Virus record (IMG/VR): IMGVR_UViG_3300027749_003950
Coordinates: 1 to 37,666 of that record
Strand: one strand, 5' to 3'
DNA: 37,666 nt
From: a virus
The notes beneath the pieces were generated by a model. The model worked only from the letters and a program-made list of their open reading frames with translations, did no database searches and was not told the DNA's origin. Below are positions 13,600 through 21,781 of this stretch, piece by piece; the first letter of the stretch is position 1; each line of letters opens with the position of its first letter. The translations under genes were made by a program, and so were the position numbers.

Positions 13600-14267
13600 T
13601 ACCACAACTGGTTGATCGCGGGTTTGGTTACGGTTCCGGGACATTGAGTCCGGAACTGTCACAATTTATTGTAAACATTCCCAAGAACGCCAGTAGTTAT
13701 ATGTTGGACTGGGCAAGACGCCATCAGTGGATGACCACAGTGGCAGACGATCACAGCGACACCATAACAGAAATGATTGTGATCTTGCGAGATCCACTGG
13801 ATCGTTGGATAAGTGGAATAGTGCAATATCTAAACACCTATATACTTTCAGTACAAGGTCCCAATGGTCCTGTGTTTCCTGACGAACCATATTCGCTGTA
13901 CAACTGGCCCATGGATGCAGTGCAATGGATAGACGCATACAATCAGACCACCGAGCGTTTGATATTTGATGTTGTCAATAGATTTGATGATCATGTGTGG
14001 CCACAGCATGAGTTTGTTGAGAACCTGTTGCCCGCTGTCAAGAGAAAATACTTCTTGTTGGATCACAATTTTGATGCAGCAATTGCAGACTATCTTGGAT
14101 TTGCTCCCTATTCAGATCTAGACTCAAACTCAGCTGGCAACAATGCCAACATGCGACTGTTGCAAAAGTTCTTTGTTGATCGACTACAGCAACGTCCTGA
14201 TCTTGCGCAGCGGGTGATCGAGGCGTATGCAAAAGATTATGAATTAATAGCCAGAACAAAACAATGA
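13596..14267 (+). CDS. Sulfotransferase-like protein
   Basis: A 223-residue protein starting at the ATG that overlaps the clamp stop; the longer open frame is discarded. It carries the two PAPS-binding signatures of the sulfotransferase fold: I-P-K-N-A-S-S at 28-34 (5'-phosphosulfate loop) and I-L-R-D-P-L-D-R-W at 63-71 (3'-phosphate loop), followed by I-S-G-I-V-Q-Y. It would transfer sulfate from PAPS to an unknown acceptor. Related proteins occur in other aquatic T4-like phages. The cluster of glycosyltransferases downstream suggests a sugar acceptor (inference). It ends with an ATGA overlap into the DpdA-like gene. Confidence 0.75.
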   Translation: MIPQLVDRGFGYGSGTLSPELSQFIVNIPKNASSYMLDWARRHQWMTTVADDHSDTITEMIVILRDPLDRWISGIVQYLNTYILSVQGPNGPVFPDEPYSLYNWPMDAVQWIDAYNQTTERLIFDVVNRFDDHVWPQHEFVENLLPAVKRKYFLLDHNFDAAIADYLGFAPYSDLDSNSAGNNANMRLLQKFFVDRLQQRPDLAQRVIEAYAKDYELIARTKQ

Positions 14268-15919
14268 CTCAAGATAATTTTACTGAAAAACAACTGGGTC
14301 CTGATGGACTAAGTCAATATGCTGTGTTCCTTCCGGCTATCTCTGGATTCTATGCAACATACATAGGCAAACAACGTGATCCGGTAAACGGTCCTTATGT
14401 TGCTCCGGGTCGTATGCCCAGTGGTATACCAGACATGGAACAAATGAACTGGCTCAACAGTAGCAAAGCCCTGTTTCCCTACAAGTGGAGCCTGTATTCC
14501 GGTGGGCATGCCAATCTAGATCTCAACAAACAGGACTGGTCCGAGGACATGGTTCGTAGTCGCGAGCCTGGCACGTTCATGCTGGGTGACTCAGGTGGGT
14601 TCCAGATTGCCAAGGGCCTGTGGGAAGGCGACTGGAAGGCCAACTCAGGCTGTGCCAAAGCACAAAAGAAGCGTGATGCTATTCTCAAATGGCTGGATGG
14701 TATCAGTGACTATGCAATGACCCTGGATATTCCTACCTGGGTTATCCATGACAAGAAAGCCAGTGACGCATGTGGCATCAAGACCTTGCCCGAAGCTGTG
14801 GCAGCAACCAAGTACAACAACGAGTACTTTATGAAAAATCGTCGGGGAAAACACAACGGCGGAACAAAAATCCTAAACGTGTTGCAGGGCGACAATCACA
14901 CCAGTGCAGAATCTTGGTATCAAGAGATGAAGGACTATTGTGACCCTGTGAAATACCCAGACACACACTTTGATGGCTGGGCCATGGGCGGACAAAACAT
15001 GTGCGACGTACACCTGATACTTCGCAGACTGGTGGCACTACGGCATGACAATCTGCTGCAATCAGGCACTCACGATTGGATGCACTTTCTGGGCACAAGC
15101 AAACTGGAGTGGGCAGTGTTGCTCACTGTGATTCAACGGGCCATAAGGAAGTATGTGAATCCAACCTTTACCATCAGCTTTGATTGTGCCAGTCCGTTCC
15201 TGGCCACTGCAAACGGTCAGGTGTATCACGAAATTGATCTAACACACAATGAAAAATGGAGTTATCGAATGAGCCCCATTGTGGATGACAAAAAATATTC
15301 CACAGACACACGCCCATATGGTCCAGCTGTGGTTGCAGAAAAATTTGTGGACCACTTTGATGAAAGCCCAATCAGTAGTCAGTTGCAACTGAAGGATATC
15401 TGTGTTTACAAACCGGGTGTTCGTAAAACAGATGCAGAATTGAATGGTGAAATATTTGATCCCAACAACATGACTCACTTTCATGTGCTGCCTGACCTAA
15501 ACAAAATTGGTAAGAATGGCAAGACCAGTTGGGATAGTTTCTCATATGCCTTGCTCATGGGTCATAATGTTTGGACACATTTGGAATCAGTACAACGAGC
15601 CAATCAGACATTTGACGCAGGTGCTGAGTGGCCATACATGATGTGGAATGAAAGTGGCGACCATGCACGATTTGCGGACATTGTGGATGCAATTTTTGCT
15701 ACCACTGATCGAGACGAGTCAGAAGCCATAATCGAACACTATTCCAAATACTGGATGGATATCATTGGCACACGTGGCTTCAAAGGCAAAAAGACCGTGA
15801 ATGCCAACACAAAGTTTAATGCTCTTTTTGAAGTGGAAGAGGTTGACTTGACCACAGATGATGCAGTACAATTAAGTACAGCAGCACTAGATCAACTTGA
15901 AAACGAGCAGACAAAATGA
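14264..15919 (+). CDS. dpdA: DpdA-like 7-deazaguanine DNA transglycosylase
   Basis: A 551-residue member of the TGT/DpdA family, which swaps guanine for a 7-deazaguanine. TGT-type active-site residues are recognisable in order: G-D-S-G-G-F-Q at 108-114, M-T-L-D-I-P at 152-157, V-L-Q-G-D at 206-210, W-A-M-G-G-Q at 239-244, H-F-L-G-T near 274, and S-F-D-C-A-S-P at 305-311 with D307 as predicted nucleophile. The Cys3-His zinc site of tRNA-acting TGT is not evident, and the ~200-residue C-terminal extension is phage-like. GTP cyclohydrolase I, QueD and QueE in the same window support action on phage DNA rather than tRNA (inference). In known phages this modification blocks restriction enzymes. 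Confidence 0.82.
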   Translation: MTQDNFTEKQLGPDGLSQYAVFLPAISGFYATYIGKQRDPVNGPYVAPGRMPSGIPDMEQMNWLNSSKALFPYKWSLYSGGHANLDLNKQDWSEDMVRSREPGTFMLGDSGGFQIAKGLWEGDWKANSGCAKAQKKRDAILKWLDGISDYAMTLDIPTWVIHDKKASDACGIKTLPEAVAATKYNNEYFMKNRRGKHNGGTKILNVLQGDNHTSAESWYQEMKDYCDPVKYPDTHFDGWAMGGQNMCDVHLILRRLVALRHDNLLQSGTHDWMHFLGTSKLEWAVLLTVIQRAIRKYVNPTFTISFDCASPFLATANGQVYHEIDLTHNEKWSYRMSPIVDDKKYSTDTRPYGPAVVAEKFVDHFDESPISSQLQLKDICVYKPGVRKTDAELNGEIFDPNNMTHFHVLPDLNKIGKNGKTSWDSFSYALLMGHNVWTHLESVQRANQTFDAGAEWPYMMWNESGDHARFADIVDAIFATTDRDESEAIIEHYSKYWMDIIGTRGFKGKKTVNANTKFNALFEVEEVDLTTDDAVQLSTAALDQLENEQTK

Positions 15920-16425
15920 TTAGACAAGGTCACGACGAATCAGTAAAGTTTTTTACAGGCACAGAAGTAGAACATACTCCTGCATTTGGAATGCCCACAT
16001 TGTTTGTGGTTGGTATTCAAGAGGCGGAATGGATTGCTTATCGCTTGAATGGACGGCGTCATATCTATTTTGGTGCTAATCAGAGTTTCCCCAATCCAGA
16101 TGTGAATGATGCTGCTGCGTGGAAACCTTGGGAAGACATGATCCAAGGTTTTCTTGATCGCGACTATCTATGCACCCTGGACATAGATGTTCGCTGCGTG
16201 GAAGGCCTGCTAGAATCAGGATTGTGTGATTATCGCAACTTCATTCCCATGATCTCGGTCAAGATGCCTTACATACGGCAACTGGGCTACAATGCCACAC
16301 TCAAACTAGACGACCGAGACTTTGACGCAACCAATCCCGGAGTATGGTGTCATAGTGTTCATGAATTACAAAATCGAGATCACTTCACTGACTGGTCTAA
16401 ATATACCAAGGACAAAACATTATGA
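15916..16425 (+). CDS. Conserved phage protein linked to the DpdA-like gene
   Basis: A 169-residue protein that overlaps the DpdA-like gene by 4 bases and the T-fold-like gene by 4 bases. It has H-T-P-A-F-G-M-P-T-L-F-V-V-G-I near the start, a central acidic C-T-L-D-I-D-V-R-C, then I-S-V-K-M-P-Y and L-K-L-D-D-R-D-F-D. I recall homologues in T4-like aquatic phages, next to similar genes. No catalytic motif can be named. Sandwiched between two probable deazapurine genes, it may be a partner in base modification, but that is inference from context alone. Confidence 0.6.
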   Translation: MIRQGHDESVKFFTGTEVEHTPAFGMPTLFVVGIQEAEWIAYRLNGRRHIYFGANQSFPNPDVNDAAAWKPWEDMIQGFLDRDYLCTLDIDVRCVEGLLESGLCDYRNFIPMISVKMPYIRQLGYNATLKLDDRDFDATNPGVWCHSVHELQNRDHFTDWSKYTKDKTL

Positions 16426-16874
16426 ATCAACGAGAACAATCACTAGCAGAGACTCGCGGCAGAATCATGCAGCATGCCCGGCGACAAATTTGGGTCACAT
16501 TCCAGAAAGAAGGAATCCATAAATATCCAGCTGCTGCCACAGATCCTGCCTTGGCCACTGGAGATGAATATGATGTATCGTTTCTTGCTAGTCCTCACCG
16601 CCACATCTTTCATTTCAGGGTGTGGGTCGATGTGTTCCATAATGACCGGGACATTGAGTTCATCCAGTTCAAACGGTGGCTCGAGAATCTGTATCGTGAT
16701 GCCACTCTTAAGCTAGATTACAAAAGTTGCGAAATGATGGCAGATGATCTTTATGATCAGATTGCTACCCGATATCCAGATCGTTCAGTCTGGATTGATG
16801 TATCCGAGGATGGTGAGAACGGTGCATCAATACAGTACAATCTCACCCAACCCGTTCAATCACTTAAACTCTAA
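16422..16874 (+). CDS. Possible T-fold (QueD-like) protein
   Basis: A 150-residue protein whose middle aligns by eye with QueD/6-pyruvoyl-tetrahydropterin synthase: S-P-H-R-H-I-F-H-F-R-V-W in place of L-H-G-H-x-F, I-E-F-I-Q-F-K-R-W-L for the D-F-x-x-L-K helix, L-K-L-D-Y-K-S for L-D-H-x-x-L, S-C-E-M-M-A-D-D-L-Y for P-T-x-E-x-L-A, and I-D-V-S-E-D for V-x-V-x-E-T. The metal-binding His pattern is only partly kept. It would be a second tunnelling-fold protein beside the clear QueD at 23081. Function could be deazapurine chemistry or a non-catalytic subunit. It lies directly downstream of the DpdA-like pair. Confidence 0.5.
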   Translation: MNQREQSLAETRGRIMQHARRQIWVTFQKEGIHKYPAAATDPALATGDEYDVSFLASPHRHIFHFRVWVDVFHNDRDIEFIQFKRWLENLYRDATLKLDYKSCEMMADDLYDQIATRYPDRSVWIDVSEDGENGASIQYNLTQPVQSLKL

Positions 16875-16886
16875 AAAGGAGCCATC

Positions 16887-17114
16887 ATGGCCAAATTGTC
16901 TTTTAAACCCAATCCCCGTGTGACTGAGATCTTTGAAGATCTCGAAGCGTATCAGGAATTTTGTCAGGAATACGGATATCGCTACAACGAAAGCGATCTC
17001 TACAACTTCAAGAGCTATGCATGGCAACAGTTCAACAAGTGGCATCAAGGCAAGAATGCCAAGAACATGTGGTGGGAAGATGCTCGTAGACTGGCTGGAT
17101 ATCGTCCTGCATGA
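16887..17114 (+). CDS. Small conserved phage protein, function unknown
   Basis: A 75-residue protein behind a strong AAAAAGGAG ribosome site, with K-L-S-F-K-P-N-P-R-V near the start and an aromatic helical body (Y-Q-E-F-C-Q-E-Y-G-Y-R-Y-N-E-S-D-L-Y). It resembles a recurrent small protein of T4-like aquatic phages that I know only as hypothetical. No metal-binding or catalytic motif. The stop overlaps the next ATG. Confidence 0.65.
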   Translation: MAKLSFKPNPRVTEIFEDLEAYQEFCQEYGYRYNESDLYNFKSYAWQQFNKWHQGKNAKNMWWEDARRLAGYRPA

Positions 17115-17506
17115 GTGCCTCGAGAGAAAAGGATTCTGCAGACTTTGATCTAGATCGCTTTATCCGCATGTTTGATGAAGCACTGACCAGTGAGGATCCG
17201 CGAGTGATTGATGCCTTGCGGGGCCTGCTGATGATTGTTGCACTAACAAGATCTGAATCCAAGCCCTCTATTGAGCGTGGTCCGTTGAGAAGATTGGTGA
17301 ATGATGTTACCAATCTAAATAGAAGACTAGGCGCTGTTGAAAATCGTGTGTTGGCAGAAAGTTCCCAGGGTATCTCAGCAGACAAGTATCGTGACGGCCC
17401 AAAAACATTTGGACAAGTGGAAAGTAGACTTTATCCCAATGAGGTCTGGTTACAAGATCAGCAGGTACAGAAATTGAATCATATTAAAGGACTGGCAATC
17501 AAATGA
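17111..17506 (+). CDS. Conserved phage protein, function unknown
   Basis: A 131-residue, mainly helical protein: acidic N-terminal half (D-F-D-L-D-R-F-I-R-M-F-D-E-A-L), then a hydrophobic helix (A-L-R-G-L-L-M-I-V-A-L-T-R) that is amphipathic rather than a clear membrane segment, then a coiled-coil-like V-T-N-L-N-R-R-L-G-A-V-E-N-R. I recall similar proteins in T4-like aquatic phages without a function. It overlaps both neighbours by 4 bases. Confidence 0.6.
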   Translation: MSASREKDSADFDLDRFIRMFDEALTSEDPRVIDALRGLLMIVALTRSESKPSIERGPLRRLVNDVTNLNRRLGAVENRVLAESSQGISADKYRDGPKTFGQVESRLYPNEVWLQDQQVQKLNHIKGLAIK

Positions 17507-18087
17507 CCAAATGGCCGCTGGTCAGTATTTCCAATGATAATATCAGTTGGGTTGCTTTGGAAAATATTTTTACTGATCAGGAACTGGATGAAATTGTCAT
17601 TCAAGGAAATAGAGTAAAAAAAACATCCGGTACTGTAGGTGGCTCAATTTTAGACTATCGTGTTTGTGATATTGCGTGGTTAAAGTCCAACGAGGTAGAA
17701 TCAGATTTTGACTGGATATATGCCACTTTAACCGATGCTATTAAAAAAGTTAATAACGAGTATTTTCAATTTGACTTAACCCACCTAACTGCGTTACAAT
17801 TCACAGTGTACGATGGAAAAAATAACAGCAATTATCAAAAACACATGGATCTTGGGAGATCGTTTCCTAATAGAAAGTTGAGTTTTAGTATTCAATTATC
17901 AGACGACAACGAGTACACTGGCGGAGATTTAAGATTTCACTACATCAAAACTCAGCCAGAGATTGCACCAAGAACTAGAGGAAAAATAATTTTCTTTCCA
18001 ACCTGGACAGTTCACGATGTTACTACGGTGACCCAAGGCATACGATACAGTTTGGTGGGTTGGGTAAACGGTCCAAATTTTAAATAA
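17503..18087 (+). CDS. 2-oxoglutarate/Fe(II)-dependent oxygenase
   Basis: A 194-residue oxygenase of the prolyl-4-hydroxylase-like superfamily. The iron triad is visible as H114-x-D116 (K-H-M-D-L) and H171 (T-V-H-D-V), with R181 (I-R-Y-S-L-V-G-W) as the 2-oxoglutarate anchor, and the typical Y-T-G-G-D-L-R-F strand before the second His. It would hydroxylate a protein, sugar or small molecule; the substrate is unknown. Such enzymes are frequent in T4-like aquatic phages. Codon use is visibly more AT-rich than in its neighbours (many TTA, ATT and AAA codons), suggesting later acquisition. It overlaps the previous gene by 4 bases. Confidence 0.85.
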   Translation: MTKWPLVSISNDNISWVALENIFTDQELDEIVIQGNRVKKTSGTVGGSILDYRVCDIAWLKSNEVESDFDWIYATLTDAIKKVNNEYFQFDLTHLTALQFTVYDGKNNSNYQKHMDLGRSFPNRKLSFSIQLSDDNEYTGGDLRFHYIKTQPEIAPRTRGKIIFFPTWTVHDVTTVTQGIRYSLVGWVNGPNFK

Positions 18088-18102
18088 ACAGAGGCATATT
18101 TT

Positions 18103-19308
18103 ATGAGAAAACTATACTACATGGGACTTGAAAGTTACAAAGCCCGTTACACTCTACAACTAACAGAATGGAATAGACGTGTGTTTGATCGTCGAGGACT
18201 GGATGTTGTGTATGTGCCAGGCATAACTATAGATAACACACAAGCCATCAGTGTCGGCCAAGTTCTGGACGCACATGGGCGCAGTTACTTTGGTATGAGC
18301 CAGATGATGAACTTGGTGCAACTCATGAAGAATGGTGAGGTCACACATGAAGACGTTATCTATTTTGAAGACATGTTTCAGCCAGGTATTGAATCACTTC
18401 CGTACATACTGGACCAGGTACCTGCTGAACTGCGGCCTCGCATTTATGTTCGTTGTCTCGCTCAGTCTATCGACCCTGATGATTTTGTTCACGTGTGGGG
18501 TATGGCTAAATGGATGGGACTTTATGAGCAAATGGTTAATGAGTTTGTAACTGGAGTACTTGCCACCAACGAGGAGATGGTCGCTCACATGCGTATTGCA
18601 GGGTGGCGTGCTCCTATCTACAACATCTCAGGACTAGCATTTGGCAAAGAAGAAGTGCAAGAACGTATAGGTGGTCCAGCAGGTATTCAGCCATTTGGTT
18701 CTCGACGCCATCGTGTGGTGTTTTCTGCAAGATGGGATCAGGAGAAGCAGCCGGATTTCTACATGGATTTAATTGAAGCGTACCATCGCCGTCATCCCTT
18801 GACTGCTGTGGAGTTTTGCATTTGCTCGGGCGGTGTGCTAAAGTCCAACAATGACTCCTACATGGCCAGAACCCATGAACTAGAATCTGCAGGCAAACTA
18901 ACTATTCACCAGGACCTAGGCAAGAATGAATACTACAACATTGTCAATGACAGCCGTGTGGTGTTCAACTGTGCGCTACAAGACTGGGTATCAAACACAG
19001 TAAGCGAAGCAGACGCACTAGGATGCAATGTGTTGTATCCTGCTTATAGAAGTTTTCCTGAAACGTTTTCTAACGACCACGAAAGACTGTATGTGCCTTG
19101 GTCCATAGAAGATGCCTTGAACAAACTAGAAAAGTTGTTGTTAAAGCCACATGAAAACATGGGTCGGATCAGCGACTGGAACAACGGCACCGTTGATCGT
19201 GTGATTGACATTATCAACGGCACAGGAGAGCAATGGAATCGTGCAGGTAATAGATATCGGGATCATGCTGCCACAGCCAAGTATCACATAGCAAAGATTA
19301 AAGAATAA
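18103..19308 (+). CDS. GT-B glycosyltransferase-like protein
   Basis: A 401-residue protein with a two-domain GT-B layout. The C-terminal half shows the group 1 pattern: V-V-F-S-A-R-W-D-Q-E-K-Q-P-D near residue 206 (start of the nucleotide-sugar domain), then N-D-S-R-V-V-F-N-C-A-L-Q-D-W-V-S-N-T-V-S-E-A-D-A-L-G-C-N-V-style segments near 285-315, where the family has the E-x7-E nucleotide-sugar motif. The likely role is sugar transfer, acceptor unknown. It follows the oxygenase after a 15-base gap containing AAATAAAC and a GAGG site, and is directly followed by a radical SAM gene. Confidence 0.7.
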   Translation: MRKLYYMGLESYKARYTLQLTEWNRRVFDRRGLDVVYVPGITIDNTQAISVGQVLDAHGRSYFGMSQMMNLVQLMKNGEVTHEDVIYFEDMFQPGIESLPYILDQVPAELRPRIYVRCLAQSIDPDDFVHVWGMAKWMGLYEQMVNEFVTGVLATNEEMVAHMRIAGWRAPIYNISGLAFGKEEVQERIGGPAGIQPFGSRRHRVVFSARWDQEKQPDFYMDLIEAYHRRHPLTAVEFCICSGGVLKSNNDSYMARTHELESAGKLTIHQDLGKNEYYNIVNDSRVVFNCALQDWVSNTVSEADALGCNVLYPAYRSFPETFSNDHERLYVPWSIEDALNKLEKLLLKPHENMGRISDWNNGTVDRVIDIINGTGEQWNRAGNRYRDHAATAKYHIAKIKE

Positions 19309-19309
19309 C

Positions 19310-20155
19310 ATGCAGATGGATTCCGTGAAATGGGTTCATGTCGAGGCTAGTTCAAGATGCAATGCATGGTGTCCAGCTTGCCCAAGAAACAATTACGGAT
19401 TTGGTCTTGCGTCTGGACTGATTGAACAAGATCTAGAGCCAGGTATTTTTGAAAATATTGTTTCTCAGTTGCCAAATTTACATGGCGTACAATTGTGTGG
19501 AAATTTTGGTGACCCAATTGCATCTAGGTACCTTAATGAAATTATAGATATTTCAAAAAAATATGCTAAAAAAATACAGATCCACACCAATGGCGGATTA
19601 AGAAGCATCAGTTGGTGGAAAAAATTAGCTGCCAGACTAGAAAATGTCGAGCATGATGTTTGGTTTGGTATTGATGGATTAGCTGGTGTTCATGAGATAT
19701 ATCGGCAAGGAACAGATTTTAACAAAGTAATCAAGAACGCACAGTCGTTTATTGGCAACGGAGGATATGCAACTTGGCAATTTATTCCATACCTGCACAA
19801 CGAGCATCAACTGATGGAATGTATGAAACTGAGCCAAACATTGAATTTTAAAAAATTTAAATTGGCAAAACTTTATCGAACTCAAACCACAGCAAAACAT
19901 TACAAAACTGGAGAAGAGTTTGATCTATTGCCTACCATCAAATTTAGTTCAGTGATCAACATCGACTCAATTAAAAAAACAGTCAAGTCTGAAAATTGCA
20001 TGCACTTGTCAATGCCAAGCATATATATTTCAGCCAATGGTATGTTAAGCAGATGCTGTTATTTTTCTGGCATTGATCAATATCAAACCCTAGACAAATT
20101 GTCAAACATATCTTTCAATTTAAGTGATAAAAAATGTATAAAGGCGTGTGGATAA
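19310..20155 (+). CDS. Radical SAM protein, SPASM-like C-terminus
   Basis: A 281-residue radical SAM enzyme. C17-N-A-W-C21-P-A-C24 is the CX3CX2C [4Fe-4S] motif that splits S-adenosylmethionine. G-N-F-G-D-P (about 64-69) matches the G-G-E-P-like SAM-contact region, and I-H-T-N-G-G follows. The C-terminus has further cysteines (E-N-C-M-H, R-C-C-Y-F, K-K-C-I-K-A-C-G), consistent with a SPASM/twitch auxiliary cluster, so peptide or sugar modification is possible. The substrate is unknown. The gene is AT-rich compared with both neighbours and starts two bases after the glycosyltransferase stop. Confidence 0.82.
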   Translation: MQMDSVKWVHVEASSRCNAWCPACPRNNYGFGLASGLIEQDLEPGIFENIVSQLPNLHGVQLCGNFGDPIASRYLNEIIDISKKYAKKIQIHTNGGLRSISWWKKLAARLENVEHDVWFGIDGLAGVHEIYRQGTDFNKVIKNAQSFIGNGGYATWQFIPYLHNEHQLMECMKLSQTLNFKKFKLAKLYRTQTTAKHYKTGEEFDLLPTIKFSSVINIDSIKKTVKSENCMHLSMPSIYISANGMLSRCCYFSGIDQYQTLDKLSNISFNLSDKKCIKACG

Positions 20156-20156
20156 T

Positions 20157-21110
20157 ATGAAACAAACAATTGTAGTTACTGGTGCCGCAGGCTACATCGG
20201 CGGTGAAATTGCTCTGCTGTTGAAAGATGCAGGACACACTGTGGTTGGCATTGATCGCAGACCCTTGCCATCACATCTTCGAGACGTCATGGACTTTGTG
20301 CAGGCAGACTTTGACAGCGACGAATCATATCGTAAGTTGATAGCCGTGCGGCCCACGGCCGTCATACACTGTGCAGGCACCAGCTTGGTTGGTCCTAGTG
20401 TTTTACACCCGTCTGAATACTACCACAACAACGTGACCAAGACTCTTAATCTGCTGAACATTGTTATGGCTGCAATCCCGCAAGCCAGATTCATCTTTAG
20501 TTCAAGTGCCGCGGTGTATGGTGATCCTGTGATAAATCCGTGTCACGAAGTTGACCCCAAAGAACCCATCAGTCCCTACGGTGAAAGCAAACTGATGGTG
20601 GAACAGATCCTGGCAAGTTATCATCGTGCATACGGCCTGGATTATGTGGCATTTCGATATTTCAATGCCTGTGGTGCAGACAGTCAAGGCCGCCACGGAC
20701 AGGAGCCTGGCGCAACACACATCATTGCTCGAGTACTAGAAAGCATAGCTGATGGTAAAGAGTTCACACTCAATGGCATTAACTATGCCACGCCGGATGG
20801 CACTTGCGTTCGAGATTATGTGCATGTGGAAGACATTGCACGGGCACACAGACTGGCTCTGGACCCTCAAGTTTCTTCGGGTGTGTATAATCTAGGCACC
20901 AGCACCGGAATTAGCAATCAAGAAATTATCACACAAGCACAAGAAATCACTGGGCATGCTGTGGTCATGACCATTGGTGCAGCTAGACCAGGTGATCCAC
21001 CTGTGCTGACTGCTAGTGCAGCCAAGATTGATGAGATTTCAGGTGGTGCATGGCGCAGGCATAATCTACATGACATGATATCGCATGCATGGGCATGGTA
21101 TAATCGATAA
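20157..21110 (+). CDS. galE: NAD-dependent epimerase (GalE-like)
   Basis: An extended short-chain dehydrogenase of ~317 residues. I prefer the ATG at 20157, since it puts T-G-A-A-G-Y-I-G, the NAD-binding loop, near residue 8; an in-frame GTG sits at 20148. S-S-S-A-A-V-Y-G and Y141-G-E-S-K145 supply the catalytic Ser/Tyr/Lys. F-R-Y-F-N-A-C-G, then D-G-T-C-V-R-D-Y-V-H-V-E-D are typical of UDP-glucose/galactose 4-epimerase. It would supply a nucleotide sugar for the nearby glycosyltransferases (inference). Exact sugar specificity cannot be read. Confidence 0.85.
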   Translation: MKQTIVVTGAAGYIGGEIALLLKDAGHTVVGIDRRPLPSHLRDVMDFVQADFDSDESYRKLIAVRPTAVIHCAGTSLVGPSVLHPSEYYHNNVTKTLNLLNIVMAAIPQARFIFSSSAAVYGDPVINPCHEVDPKEPISPYGESKLMVEQILASYHRAYGLDYVAFRYFNACGADSQGRHGQEPGATHIIARVLESIADGKEFTLNGINYATPDGTCVRDYVHVEDIARAHRLALDPQVSSGVYNLGTSTGISNQEIITQAQEITGHAVVMTIGAARPGDPPVLTASAAKIDEISGGAWRRHNLHDMISHAWAWYNR

Positions 21111-21119
21111 ATCGATAGC

Positions 21120-21716
21120 ATGTTCAACAAGATACTTGAGTTTGAAACTGCACTGGCCGAATATACTGGTGCACCTTATGCAATCATGACTGATTGCTGT
21201 ACCCATGCTATTGAACTGTGCTTGAGACATGATCAGCCACCATCAGTCACGTTCACACCCTACACCTATCTAAGTATTCCCATGCTGATGCACAAGCTGG
21301 GCATTGAATACACTTATCTAGATCATGCATGGCAACGTTGGACCACTGAGTATCAGTTTCACAACACCAGGATCTGGGATAGTGCTAGACACATGGAACG
21401 CAACATGTATCGTCCAGGACAGATGCAGTGTGTGAGTTTTGGTCACGGCAAACCCCTAAGCGTGGGTCGTGGTGGTGCTATCCTGTTGGATGACCCAGCA
21501 GCATACGAGATCATGATTCAGCAACGCTATGACGGTCGTGATCTTGCCATTGTACCTTGGCCTGCGCAACGAACATTTCGAGTCGGTTACCACTATAAAC
21601 CCACCATAGAAGAAGCTGTGCAGGCTTTGACTGTGTTGCAAGGGTTTGAGCAAACACCACCCAACATGCCTCTGGTAGTTTATCCTGATTGCAGAGAAAT
21701 TTCTATTACATCTTGA
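21120..21716 (+). CDS. Mini DegT/DnrJ-type aminotransferase
   Basis: A 198-residue protein that keeps the core of the DegT/DnrJ/EryC1 sugar aminotransferase family: G-A-P-Y-A-I-M-T-D-C-C-T-H-A-I-E-L near the start, T-P-Y-T-Y-L-S-I-P-M, an acidic D-S-A-R-H-M, and F-G-H-G-K-P-L-S-V-G-R-G-G-A-I, where the Lys would bind pyridoxal phosphate. Family members are usually ~370-400 residues, so the C-terminal small domain is missing. The gene ends cleanly ahead of a strong promoter, so it is either a compact phage version or a truncated relic. It may act in amino-sugar synthesis with the epimerase upstream (inference). Confidence 0.7.
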   Translation: MFNKILEFETALAEYTGAPYAIMTDCCTHAIELCLRHDQPPSVTFTPYTYLSIPMLMHKLGIEYTYLDHAWQRWTTEYQFHNTRIWDSARHMERNMYRPGQMQCVSFGHGKPLSVGRGGAILLDDPAAYEIMIQQRYDGRDLAIVPWPAQRTFRVGYHYKPTIEEAVQALTVLQGFEQTPPNMPLVVYPDCREISITS

Positions 21717-21741
21717 CACTACGACCTAAATAGTGTATACT
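21713..21741 (+). promoter_or_regulatory. Sigma-70 promoter for the GTP cyclohydrolase gene
   Basis: TTGACA (21713-21718), a 17-base spacer and TATACT (21736-21741). It is followed ~40 bases later by a GGAG ribosome site and the ATG at 21782. The hexamers are identical to those of the dsbA promoter. Confidence 0.85.
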
Positions 21742-21781
21742 TAACAAACGCAATCCACTACGCTATCATCGGAGAATAAAA

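Noticed and set aside
12994-13662. 222-codon minus-strand frame across the sliding clamp gene
   Set aside because: The + strand encodes a clear gp45-like clamp; the antisense product shows no recognisable motif and no ribosome site.
21099-21104. TATAAT with upstream TG as a promoter for the aminotransferase gene
   Set aside because: It encodes the last residues of the GalE-like protein and has no -35 at the right distance. The adjacent ATCGATAAATCGAT palindrome is also unexplained but short.
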